Part shown: positions 1 to 10,667 of the stretch, piece after piece | How positions within the stretch are numbered: position 1 is the stretch's first letter | Layout: each line of letters opens with the position of its first letter | Source: DATKWS01 sp035529435 | GTDB lineage: Bacteria > Krumholzibacteriota > Krumholzibacteriia > Krumholzibacteriales > Krumholzibacteriaceae | DNA length: 64,000 bases | NCBI GenBank assembly: GCA_035529435.1 | Contig: DATKWS010000113.1 | Coordinates: forward strand, 1-64,000 | Direction of reading: 5' to 3' | Program-made: the position numbers and the translations under genes | Notes under the pieces: model-generated | The model's input: the letters and a program-made list of their open reading frames with translations, nothing else | Databases searched by the model: none | Told to the model about the DNA's origin: nothing

Positions 1-3
1 CAC

Positions 4-2595
<2,592 letters not shown>

Positions 2596-2687
2596 GATCG
2601 ATCACTCCTTGTATAATAATTTCATGTATAAATGCCGATGTGACAGTGATTGCGGCGACAATCAGCCGGTATGACATATACTATGTA

Positions 2688-4526
2688 TTACTCATCTATC
2701 ACCGAACCATAATCGAATATGGGCGGCATATTGCGGAGGATCTTGATCACATTGGCCTCGTCGGGCGTGACATGGTGCACCTGCGGCAGCGTGAGCCCGA
2801 GCATCAGGTGGCCGGGATCAGCGCTGTGCGCGAGGAATCCCAGCACGTGTCCCATCTCGTGCGCGTAGACGAGGTGGGCCAACCGCCACAGCGGTACCGA
2901 CGTGTTGGCCGTGTAGATCTGAATCTCCCGCAGCTTCGGTGTTCCATCGGGATTCCATTCCACGGTCCGGTAGCGGTGTTTGTAATCCAGATCGTCGATG
3001 TAGACGATCCGGACATCGGCCTCTGAGAGCTGGTCCACTTCGACAAAAAGATCATAGCCGGTCTCCGCCTCCCACTCGTCCATCGCCCCGCGGGCCACGG
3101 CCTGGAGATCGAGACCCTCGAAAACCTTTTCCGGACTGTGCACCTTGAGCGGCCAGTGGTTCCATGCGTGATAGACGGTCGATTTACCGAAGCGGCCGTC
3201 CGTCTCGGTCACTTCCTTGAAGAACACGATGAACCGATTCTCGTACACCTTGACGTTGTACGTGCTCTGAATGCCCAGTGCCGGCATCGAGTAGAAATCC
3301 TGATGTATGAGGGGATCCGGGTCGTACACCGCACGGTTGCAATCGTAGTACTCCCCGACCGTACCGAATGCGTCATCGTCGGTGGCGCGGATATAGCTCA
3401 TGTAGTACGGCAGATCCTTCAGCAGGTAGGCGCCCGAAAGATCCGTGGTGTCCCGCCGTTCGTGCGATGTGACGAGGAATCCCCCGAGCGGTTCACCCGT
3501 GTGCATGGCATACACGTATCCCGTTGCGTCGATGCCGCGCACGAGCAGATGAATGCAGTTACCGAGGGGCGAATAGTTGAAGAAATCATCGATCGCGCGC
3601 ATCGTCAGGTAGACGTAGGTGCCGGGATTCAGGGCGCGGACAACCATTGTCTCCTGCGTTCCGGGGGGCGCCGGCACGGGAGTGTTGTTCTTGCGGGACG
3701 CCTCCTCCCAGTCTTCCTCCGTGAGAATCGGCTCGGTAGACGTTCTCACCTCGTACGCCGAGGCCGAACCGGTCGTGCCGTCGTCGCCGACCGCCGTCCA
3801 GGTTATCCAGACGGAGCCGAGATCATTTCCCGTCCGCCCTTCGAGATCGATGATCACGGCCGGCGCGATGGTATCGGGATCCCCGGTAACGTTGACGAAC
3901 CAACTCGTTGTATCGCCGTACTCGCCGTCCCAGACGATCCCCTTCAGGTCATACTCCCCCCGCTCGAGGAATCGGTACTCGAACTGCGCTGATCCGTAGA
4001 ACCTGCTGGTCTGTGCTTCGCCGATCTTTTTGAGTTCATACGTGAATTGCAGCTCGTCGAGCGTATTGTTGGGATCGAATGTGGAAAAACTGAATGCGAG
4101 CGTTTCCCCGACGGTGCAGGACACTTCACGCTGTGATGGAAGGTACCCGATGATGAACGGCGGTTCGTTGTAATCCTCGTCGACCGTGATGAACCAGCTG
4201 TGCGCCGCGCGTTCGTTGCCGTCCATGGCGAGCCCCTGAAGGTGGTAGTCCCCGCTGTCCGTCGCGAAGAACATGAGCGAATCACTCGTGCCCAGCACCG
4301 AATCACCGATGACGAAAATATAGTCGATAATGTCCCCGTCGGGATCGACGGCCCTTATGAAAAATAGCAACGAATCCGGGGCGGTCCTGCTGAGATACCG
4401 CTCCGGCGGATAGGAGAACTCGATGATCGGCGGGTTGTTCGGTTTGAGGGGATCATTCTGGAAAATGCAGGACCCGAGTGCAAACGCTCCGACAAGAACG
4501 ATGATGAGCGCAGCCGTTTGTTTCAT
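2688..4526 (-). CDS. Matrixin-like zinc metalloprotease lipoprotein
   Basis: Predicted secreted lipoprotein of 612 residues. The N-terminus has a hydrophobic signal and lipobox LGSC (Cys about 20). Immunoglobulin-like or PKD-like beta domains follow (about 30-215), then a fibronectin type III-like domain (about 220-325) and a carboxypeptidase regulatory-like segment starting GYVYAMHTGEPLGG (about 335-410). The C-terminal catalytic domain has HEMGHVLGFLAHS at 556-568: the metzincin zinc motif with one extra residue before the third histidine, a spacing I recall from some bacterial matrixins. A Met (HLM, 575) fits the Met-turn. The start has GAGGTG just upstream. Substrate is unknown. It follows the ParA-CBM48 cluster on the same strand after about 90 bases and may or may not be co-transcribed. 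Confidence 0.82.
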   Translation of the reverse strand: MKQTAALIIVLVGAFALGSCIFQNDPLKPNNPPIIEFSYPPERYLSRTAPDSLLFFIRAVDPDGDIIDYIFVIGDSVLGTSDSLMFFATDSGDYHLQGLAMDGNERAAHSWFITVDEDYNEPPFIIGYLPSQREVSCTVGETLAFSFSTFDPNNTLDELQFTYELKKIGEAQTSRFYGSAQFEYRFLERGEYDLKGIVWDGEYGDTTSWFVNVTGDPDTIAPAVIIDLEGRTGNDLGSVWITWTAVGDDGTTGSASAYEVRTSTEPILTEEDWEEASRKNNTPVPAPPGTQETMVVRALNPGTYVYLTMRAIDDFFNYSPLGNCIHLLVRGIDATGYVYAMHTGEPLGGFLVTSHERRDTTDLSGAYLLKDLPYYMSYIRATDDDAFGTVGEYYDCNRAVYDPDPLIHQDFYSMPALGIQSTYNVKVYENRFIVFFKEVTETDGRFGKSTVYHAWNHWPLKVHSPEKVFEGLDLQAVARGAMDEWEAETGYDLFVEVDQLSEADVRIVYIDDLDYKHRYRTVEWNPDGTPKLREIQIYTANTSVPLWRLAHLVYAHEMGHVLGFLAHSADPGHLMLGLTLPQVHHVTPDEANVIKILRNMPPIFDYGSVIDE

Positions 4527-4615
4527 ACTTCACCTCACGCACTGTGGGGTCCTGTAGAAAGATAGTAAAACTCCCCGGCCCGGGAAAGTAAAATGTGGAA
4601 ATGCGGCCGCGTCCA

Positions 4616-5002
4616 TCACGGGCGGAACATGGAGGGCGCCGTGGTTGAGCCGTTGCCGGGGTCCGGTTCGGCGCCCCCGGCAGCCAGCGCATGAATATCC
4701 AGAAACGATTTGAGGGCAAGATCGAGGGCCGAGACGTACCCATCCTCCCCGCTCACCCTGATATCGCACGGATTTGCCGGATTGATCGATACCCGGAATA
4801 GATCACGATACGGGGATACGTGCACCTGGAATCCCTGCGGGTCCGAGTACCGAACCTCGAACGGGGTGACCACCACGGTCATGGAATCTGAAAAGAGAGC
4901 AATCTCCCGGCAAAACCGCGTAAAGAGATCCCGCACCGGCTCGTCGGCGAGACGCCCCGCCATCACGTTCAGCTTCCTTGTGGCATCTTTAGACGGCTGC
5001 AC
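4616..5002 (-). CDS. Hypothetical protein of the ParA-CBM48 cluster
   Basis: 128-residue soluble protein with no signal peptide or membrane segment; I do not recognise a family. The start is GTG at 5002 with GGGAG six bases upstream. The first 100 residues look folded (mixed helix and strand, for example MTVVVTPFEVRY then GFQVHVSPYRDLFRVSI); the last 25 are Gly/Pro/Ser-rich. It overlaps the end of the preceding gene by 14 bases, so the two are almost certainly translated together and probably work together. It is the last member of the three-gene group that starts with the ParA-CBM48 ATPase. Confidence 0.7.
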   Translation of the reverse strand: MQPSKDATRKLNVMAGRLADEPVRDLFTRFCREIALFSDSMTVVVTPFEVRYSDPQGFQVHVSPYRDLFRVSINPANPCDIRVSGEDGYVSALDLALKSFLDIHALAAGGAEPDPGNGSTTAPSMFRP

Positions 5003-5810
5003 GTTTCGCTCCCTTTTTCCGGCGCTGGCTGATCACCTGCAGGTAACGCATGGCAATGTCCGCGAAGAACGGATGCGCCGGGGGCGAACGCCTGCCCCAC
5101 GCGCGCAGCAGCTCGCACGGGTAGGCGATCGTTTCCATCTCACTCCCTCCCGTTCCCCCGGATGGTCTTCGCTCCGCGACGAAGAGAACCGCCTCCGGAT
5201 AGGGGACACGGAAGAAGTCGTCTATCTCACGCGCGCACGCGCCGGTGTAGGAATCGGTGAACACCACGATTCCATCCGGTTGCCGTTCCTCATCGGGCCG
5301 CCGCTTCCCACTCCCCGCTTCCGGCCTCGAAATTCGGCCGGCGACGGCCGCCACCCCGGAGAGAGAGATGGATGCCCGTTCATCGAGCGGGTGGTGAAAC
5401 GCCGTCACGATAACGTGCGGCATATCGGCCGCCGTCTCCCCCGCATGATGCGGTTCCACACGGTCCGGGTCGATCGTGTACACGAACCTGCTGCGCGAAT
5501 CGACGGATCCTGTGACAACCCGTGACTCATCCAGTGTCGGGGCGAGGTAATCCCGCGGCTCGAGAGCGAAGTAGTACCCGACGTTCGGCAGCCCCCCGCC
5601 GATCTCCACGAGCGTGCAGCGTACGCCGAGCCGGGACAAGGCCCCGGCGACGCCGGCGGCGACGAGCGCCCTGTTGCACGCCCGTCCGTGAACGGCGAGC
5701 CAGAGGGTGACCTCGGCCGACGCTCCGGATAGGACATCGCGCGATTCCCGCGAGGAGAGAAAGAGATGGGAGATTCCGTCAAACTGCTGTGCTGTATGTT
5801 CCCCGGACAT
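4989..5810 (-). CDS. MinD/ParA-like protein lacking the Walker A lysine
   Basis: 273-residue cytoplasmic protein encoded three bases after the ParA-CBM48 stop. Residues about 35-75 (WLAVHGRACNRALVAAGVAG, then LSRLGVRCTLVEIGGG) follow the beta1-P-loop-helix1-beta2 layout of MinD/ParA ATPases, but the KGGxGKT loop is replaced by HGRACNRA, so nucleotide binding through the usual lysine is not expected. Later strands (PHVIVTAFHH, DGIVVFTDS) also fit an alpha/beta fold. The C-terminus is basic (RRKKGAKR). I infer a degenerate, catalytically dead paralogue that may pair with the neighbouring active ATPase. A dedicated unknown fold remains possible. The ATG at 5810 is the natural start given the tight spacing. 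Confidence 0.72.
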   Translation of the reverse strand: MSGEHTAQQFDGISHLFLSSRESRDVLSGASAEVTLWLAVHGRACNRALVAAGVAGALSRLGVRCTLVEIGGGLPNVGYYFALEPRDYLAPTLDESRVVTGSVDSRSRFVYTIDPDRVEPHHAGETAADMPHVIVTAFHHPLDERASISLSGVAAVAGRISRPEAGSGKRRPDEERQPDGIVVFTDSYTGACAREIDDFFRVPYPEAVLFVAERRPSGGTGGSEMETIAYPCELLRAWGRRSPPAHPFFADIAMRYLQVISQRRKKGAKRAAV

Positions 5811-5813
5811 GCG

Positions 5814-6887
5814 CTACACGATCAGCAATGAGTTTTCCTGGCCGAACTCGTTGAGCACCGAGTCTGCGTTGTTCGGATCCTTGATCCAGACCCCGTCCAC
5901 GATGAAGCGGTACTCGTACTCGCCGGGTTCGAGGTGCAGGACCGATTTCCACAAACTGTCCTTCTCGTCCTTGTGCATTCTGAATCCCTCACGGGACCAG
6001 TTCGTGAACTCACCGGTCAGGTACACGTTCTGGGCACGCGGAGCATCGAGCATGAACAGAATCCCTTCCTGCACGTGTCGCGGTCCGTGAAGCTTGACCA
6101 TCCAGTCATCGATGTCCCGCGTATCGATCATGGAGACCCTGTTCTCGATCTCCTCAGCAAGTGAGAGAAACTCGCGCTGGAGGCGTTCCGCATCCTGCAT
6201 TTTGAATATTGAAACGCCACGCAGCGCCGCCTCCTTGTACCGAACGGAGTGGCTGATGATCGTGTCCATCAGCACGGCGTTGTGATCGCGCTCGAGATCA
6301 TTCACCAGTTCCCTCGAGAAGGTGGTCCGTTTTTCGATATTGTTGACAAGCACGTGCACGGCGACCTTGTGGTTGGTCTCCCGTTCGAGAAGATCGAGGG
6401 TCTCCCTGAGCTTCTGCAATCCCTGCAGTGAGAAGAAGCACGGATCGATCGGAATGATAACCTCGCCCGCCGCCATGAGTGCATTGAACGTCAGAAGCCC
6501 CACGTTCGGCGGGGAATCGATCATGATGTACTCGTACTGGTCCGTGACCCGCCGGAGTTTCGAGACCAATCTCGTTTCGCGTGCCGGTTTCCCGGACAGT
6601 TCCTGCTCGATGGCGCTGAGCACCGGCGAAGATGCAATGATATCGAATCGTTCCTCGACACGATGAGCCGCGTCGGTTATCCGCACGCGGGGATTCATGA
6701 AGAGATCGTACGTTGTGTGCTCGACGTCGTCACTATTGACATGCAACCCTATCGACGCGTGAGCCTGCGGATCCAGGTCGATCAGAAGCACCCGCTTTCC
6801 GATTTCCCTGAAAGCCGCAGACAGGTTTATCGCAACGGTCGTTTTACCGCATCCCCCCTTTTGATTGATCACCGAGACAATCCGCAT
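5814..6887 (-). CDS. ParA-family ATPase fused to a CBM48/AMPK-type glycan-binding domain
   Basis: 357-residue fusion. Residues 1-255 are a ParA/MinD ATPase: deviant Walker A QKGGCGKTT (about 9-17), Walker A' LLIDLDPQAH, and Walker B YIMIDSPPNVG. Such proteins dimerise on ATP and position cargo on nucleoid or membrane. Residues about 270-357 match the E-set domain of CBM48 and AMPK-beta: APRAQNVYLTGEFTNWS, a Trp in SLWKSV, GEYEYRFIVDGVWIKDPNN, and a final ENSLLIV strand. Both tryptophans expected to stack on alpha-glucan are present. The start at 6887 is chosen because AGGAGG lies nine bases upstream; a longer reading to 6971 would need TTG and adds no conserved residues. It is the first gene of a tight trio and no ParB is nearby. 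Confidence 0.9.
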   Translation of the reverse strand: MRIVSVINQKGGCGKTTVAINLSAAFREIGKRVLLIDLDPQAHASIGLHVNSDDVEHTTYDLFMNPRVRITDAAHRVEERFDIIASSPVLSAIEQELSGKPARETRLVSKLRRVTDQYEYIMIDSPPNVGLLTFNALMAAGEVIIPIDPCFFSLQGLQKLRETLDLLERETNHKVAVHVLVNNIEKRTTFSRELVNDLERDHNAVLMDTIISHSVRYKEAALRGVSIFKMQDAERLQREFLSLAEEIENRVSMIDTRDIDDWMVKLHGPRHVQEGILFMLDAPRAQNVYLTGEFTNWSREGFRMHKDEKDSLWKSVLHLEPGEYEYRFIVDGVWIKDPNNADSVLNEFGQENSLLIV

Positions 6888-7172
6888 ATCACCCTGCCTC
6901 CTGTCTTGTCCTGCCCGTATCTCCGCATCTTGCGAAAACGGCCAAATCACCCCCCGTGATCCGGCCGGCAAGCGCTATTCGCACAGTACCCTTTCATATC
7001 TCTTCCTGGCGGCGTCGTGTCGTGGCGTTCTCCTTCTCGACCGTCCTTTCTTCCCGTTGATATGCTCGTGCTTCGTTCGTCCCTTCCTTTATCGAATTGC
7101 CACGCCCATTCTCGGGCGGATTCTTTATCTCTGTCAAGGCTTTTTTAGCGAACGGCGCCCCCTTGGAGGGCA
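6888..7172. other. 285-base intergenic stretch upstream of the ParA-CBM48 gene
   Basis: No open frame with a credible start was found. The minus strand carries TTGACA (complement of 7133-7138) but no good -10 at the right distance. A short hairpin (CGCCC, six-base loop, GGGCG) lies near 7105-7120 without a following T-run on the minus strand. It probably holds the leader and promoter of the ParA-CBM48 trio. Confidence 0.4.
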
Positions 7173-7595
7173 TCAATAGAATATCAGCGCCACAAGCAAT
7201 CCCAGGGCAAATCCGCCGATCACCTCGGCCCACGTATGCCCGATCAGCTCGGCCAGCTCATCGGTATCGAAATGATGCTGTTCCCTGACCTTCGCCAGCA
7301 CCTCATTGAGGACGCGCGCCTGGTTGCCGACTTCCTGCCGCAGACCGGTGGCTTCGAAGATAAAGTAGAGGCTGATGATCAGGGAGATACCGAAGAGGGG
7401 AGAAGAGATCCCCTGATAGACCGCCACTCCGACGGTGAGGGTCGTCACGACGGCGGTATGCGAGCTCGGCATCCCACCCGTATCGAGAATACGGAGGAGG
7501 TTGAGCTTCTTCGTCTGGAGATAATCGACAAACGGCTTGATCAGCTGCGCGGCCACGCCGCTCGTCAGCGCTGCCAAACCGATCCTGTGAACCAT
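7173..7595 (-). CDS. DUF212 (YuiD-like) divergent PAP2 membrane protein
   Basis: 140-residue inner-membrane protein of the DUF212 family, distantly related to PAP2 acid phosphatases. Conserved features are GGMPSSHTAVVTTL (about 39-52), EATGLRQEVGNQARVLNE (about 84-101) and LAELIGHTWAEVIGGF (about 113-128), separated by hydrophobic segments. The GMPSSH and GHT histidines match the family's conserved positions; the biochemical reaction in bacteria is not established. GAGAGG precedes the ATG. It lies between an oligopeptide-binding lipoprotein and the ParA-CBM48 trio on the same strand, with no obvious functional tie to either. Confidence 0.9.
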   Translation of the reverse strand: MVHRIGLAALTSGVAAQLIKPFVDYLQTKKLNLLRILDTGGMPSSHTAVVTTLTVGVAVYQGISSPLFGISLIISLYFIFEATGLRQEVGNQARVLNEVLAKVREQHHFDTDELAELIGHTWAEVIGGFALGLLVALIFY

Positions 7596-7648
7596 GCGGC
7601 ACCTCTCGCTGTCGTGTTGCGAGGATGAATTGTCGCAGTGAGATCACC

Positions 7649-9268
7649 TCACTCGCCGGATCGCTCCGTCCCTTCCACCCACCATTCGTAAATAAAATGA
7701 TACATGCCGATCGGATCGGGATACACGTTCCCGAAACGCCTGTTCACCGCGGCGAGCGCGTGCGGCGTGTAGAGAAACGTGTACGGTTGATCCTCGTAGA
7801 TGAGCTTCTGCGCCCGGTAAAAAAGCGGCTTCGCTTCCTCGAAATCGAGCAGGCTCACGGCAAGGGCATTCAGACTGTCGACGGTCGGATTGCAATAATC
7901 GAAACGGTTGTACCCTCCCTCCCGGCGCGCCTCGCACGACCATATCGGCGACAGGTCGGCCTTGGTAGCGACACGCCATGCATGAACGACCGCATCGTAG
8001 TTCGACGACTTGAGCCGGTCGAGATAGACGAGCCATTCGAGCGAGCCGGCATTCACCTTGATGCCGACCTTGCGAAGCATCTCCTGCACCATGACCTGGA
8101 TATCGGCCCGCACCTGGTTGCCGTAGTTGGTGAGGAGCTCGAACTCGAACATCTCGCCGTCCCGGTCGAGCCACCCGTCGCCGTCGCTGTCGACGAATCC
8201 CTCGGCGGCCAGAATCTCGCGCGCGCGCGCCGGGTCGTACGGCAGCGGTTCGATACCGGGATTGTACGCCCAGATCAACGGGACGAACGGACCGGTGCAT
8301 TCCTCGGCGAATCCGTAGGTGAGGTTGTCGATGATCAGCGCGCGATCGATCGCCATGGTGAGGGCGCGCCGCACGTTCCTGCTCGCGAACAGCGGATGCG
8401 CTCCATTCCAGCCGATGAATATGTAGGCCCTCGTCACGTAATCGAAAATCTCAAGCTCGGGATTGTGGGTTTTGAGATTTTCAATTTCGGCGTACGGGAT
8501 ACTCTCCATGCAATCTATCTCACCGCTGCGCAGCTGCGTCAGGAGCGTCACCTGATCGGGGATGATCTTGAATACGACCCGTTCCAGGTACGGTTTGCCC
8601 TCATCGTAATACCGTTCGTTCGGGACCAGCGTGAGGACCTGTCCCTTCTCCCATTTGGCGATGCGAAACGGTCCATTCACGGGGAGGTCCTCCGCATCTA
8701 TCAATCTGATCTCGGAGGGCGGCACTCCTTCGATCACATGCTTCGGCAGGATCGGACCGTCGTTGGCGTCCATTACCTGGTACGGGTAGACCTCGTTGAA
8801 ATGGTACACGACGGTGAAATCGTCCTCCACCGTAACGCTGTCGATATGCTCCTTGAGATGCCGCCCGCTCCACATGACGTCCGGATTCTTCTGCGCCGAA
8901 AACGTGGCGGCCACGTCGTGCGCCGTGCACTGGACGCCGTCGCTCCAGAATACGTCCCGCCGGATGTGGAATGTCAACCGCGTCCGGTCGCCGGAGAATT
9001 CGTGCGACTCGGCCAGCCGGGGCTTGAAGATTATGAAATCGGCCTGCTCATCGACGAGCGAGATAAACAGCAGGTTGTATATATCGCGCGCGTGCGCGTC
9101 GGAGGTGCCCATCGGATTCAGCGACTCGAAATCGCTGATCTCACCGACGACCAGCGTGCCGCCACGCCGTGAGGACGGTTGCTCCTTGGTACAGGAAACG
9201 ATATGGAGCACGACGAGTACCATGCATAACGCGATATGGAATATCCTCGCTCTATACCACTGGGTCAT
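7649..9268 (-). CDS. Family 5 peptide/nickel ABC transporter substrate-binding lipoprotein
   Basis: 539-residue solute-binding protein (SBP_bac_5, DppA/OppA type) that captures oligopeptides or similar ligands in the periplasm. Signal peptide and lipobox end at HIVSC (Cys about 26). Typical landmarks follow: GGTLVVGEISDFESLNP, the DGVQCTAHDVAATF segment, and NVRRALTMAIDRALII near the middle. The start at 9268 is preferred over a codon 12 residues earlier because GGAGG sits about eight bases upstream. No permease or ATPase genes flank it, so it is an orphan binding protein or is served from another locus. It is transcribed away from the NamZ operon. Confidence 0.92.
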   Translation of the reverse strand: MTQWYRARIFHIALCMVLVVLHIVSCTKEQPSSRRGGTLVVGEISDFESLNPMGTSDAHARDIYNLLFISLVDEQADFIIFKPRLAESHEFSGDRTRLTFHIRRDVFWSDGVQCTAHDVAATFSAQKNPDVMWSGRHLKEHIDSVTVEDDFTVVYHFNEVYPYQVMDANDGPILPKHVIEGVPPSEIRLIDAEDLPVNGPFRIAKWEKGQVLTLVPNERYYDEGKPYLERVVFKIIPDQVTLLTQLRSGEIDCMESIPYAEIENLKTHNPELEIFDYVTRAYIFIGWNGAHPLFASRNVRRALTMAIDRALIIDNLTYGFAEECTGPFVPLIWAYNPGIEPLPYDPARAREILAAEGFVDSDGDGWLDRDGEMFEFELLTNYGNQVRADIQVMVQEMLRKVGIKVNAGSLEWLVYLDRLKSSNYDAVVHAWRVATKADLSPIWSCEARREGGYNRFDYCNPTVDSLNALAVSLLDFEEAKPLFYRAQKLIYEDQPYTFLYTPHALAAVNRRFGNVYPDPIGMYHFIYEWWVEGTERSGE

Positions 9269-9339
9269 ACCGGGATCCTCCCTCGAACGGAGCCTGTTCG
9301 CCATCTATTCGCATTATAACGATACACCATGGCAATAAT

Positions 9340-9367
9340 AGTATAATAGTAACGGTACCCGGCACAA
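9340..9367 (-). promoter_or_regulatory. Candidate sigma-70 promoter for the peptide-binding protein
   Basis: On the minus strand TTGTGC (complement of 9362-9367) and TATACT (complement of 9340-9345) are separated by 16 bases, about 70 bases upstream of the lipoprotein start. The 9269-9471 gap is the divergent control region shared with the NamZ operon and contains further TATAAT-like sequence on the plus strand. Confidence 0.35.
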
Positions 9368-9471
9368 TGTGCAAATACCTTCCGGTTGTTTTGTGCCGGC
9401 GGGTGCGCTACAATGCACACGGTCGGGAGTTAAAATCGCCGCCACACCGGCGGCACCCGGGGGAGCTTGCA

Positions 9472-10647
9472 GTGGTGAACGACACGGTACGGACAGGGCT
9501 CGATATCCTGCGGGAAGAATCGTGCGCGCGGCTCTGCGGGATGCGTGTCGGGCTGCTCGCCAATCCCGCGTCGGTCACGAGCGACCTCCATCACGCGGTC
9601 CCGGTCCTCGCCTCCGCGGAGGTGGACATCGCCTGTCTGTTCGGACCGCAGCACGGATTCCAGGGTGATACGCAGGCCAACATGATCGAATGGGAAGGGT
9701 ATACCGATGCCGCGCTGCGCATCCCGGTCCATTCACTGTACGGCAGGCGGCGTGAGCCGAGCGATGAAATGCTCGAGGAGTGCGACGTGGTCGTGATCGA
9801 TCTTCCCGATATCGGAGCACGACCCTACACCTATCTCTGGACCGCCGTGCTCATGATGCGGCGCTGCGCCGAGGCGGGCGTCGCCGTGGTGGTGCTCGAC
9901 CGCCCGAATCCGATCGGCGGGACGGCGATCGAGGGACCGGTTCTCGACGGGCGTTACACCTCGTTTGTCGGCCTGTATCCGCTGCCTCTCCGCCACGGCC
10001 TCACCATCGGCGAGGCCCTCGGCATGATACATCACGGTGAGGGTCTCGGCTGCCGCCTCGAGGTGATCCGGGCGGCGGGATGGCGGCGCACTGCATATTT
10101 CGAAGATACGGGACTGCCCTGGGTGCTTCCCTCCCCCAATATACCGACGCCGCTGACGGCGCTCCTCTACCCCGGCATGGTGCTCCTCGAGGGAACCAAC
10201 ATCTCGGAGGGGCGCGGCACGACACGGCCGTTCGAGATCATCGGTGCTCCCTGGATCGAACCGGATCATTTCGCCGCGGAGCTCGCCACGCGCCGATTGG
10301 CCGGCGCCGTCTTCCGTCCCCTCCGGTTTACGCCGACCTGGGACAAGCATGCCGGCAAACCGTGCGGCGGAATCCAGATACACGTCGAGGACAGGTCCGT
10401 ATTCAATCCGGTCCGCTGCGGAGCGGTGGTGGTCGCGACGGCGGCCGCGCTCCACCCAAAACGGTTTCGATGGAGCGACCCCCCCTACGAGTACGAGTAC
10501 CACCGCCGTCCGATCGATATGATCGCCGGTGGACCGGGGCTCAGGGAGACGATCGACGGCACGGGTGATCTCGCGGCGCTGTTCGAGGACTGGAAACACG
10601 ACGAGGAGACGTTCGGGAAGGTGCGCGAGCCCTTTCTTCTGTACTGA
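9472..10647 (+). CDS. namZ: DUF1343 / NamZ-like exo-beta-N-acetylmuramidase
   Basis: 391-residue DUF1343 protein. Characterised NamZ enzymes of this family (GH171) release MurNAc from the non-reducing end of peptidoglycan fragments. Family hallmarks: TGLDILREESCARLCGMRVGLLANP (start), LFGPQHGFQGD, VIDLPDIGARPYTYLWT, DRPNPIGG and LEGTNISEGRGTTRPFEIIG. I place the start at GTG 9472, preceded by GGGGGAG six bases upstream (a second GTG follows at 9475); sequence further upstream in the frame is not protein-like. No signal peptide is visible from this start, which is odd for a secreted muramidase and suggests action on imported muropeptides. It leads an operon with a MurU-like and an AmgK-like gene. 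Confidence 0.88.
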   Translation: MVNDTVRTGLDILREESCARLCGMRVGLLANPASVTSDLHHAVPVLASAEVDIACLFGPQHGFQGDTQANMIEWEGYTDAALRIPVHSLYGRRREPSDEMLEECDVVVIDLPDIGARPYTYLWTAVLMMRRCAEAGVAVVVLDRPNPIGGTAIEGPVLDGRYTSFVGLYPLPLRHGLTIGEALGMIHHGEGLGCRLEVIRAAGWRRTAYFEDTGLPWVLPSPNIPTPLTALLYPGMVLLEGTNISEGRGTTRPFEIIGAPWIEPDHFAAELATRRLAGAVFRPLRFTPTWDKHAGKPCGGIQIHVEDRSVFNPVRCGAVVVATAAALHPKRFRWSDPPYEYEYHRRPIDMIAGGPGLRETIDGTGDLAALFEDWKHDEETFGKVREPFLLY

Positions 10648-10667
10648 CGAGAAAGCCGGCGCAGCAC

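Noticed and set aside
2596..2687. CIRCE or HrcA site upstream of clpB
   Set aside because: No TTAGCACTC-N9-GAGTGCTAA repeat is present; only AT-rich -10-like sequence was found.
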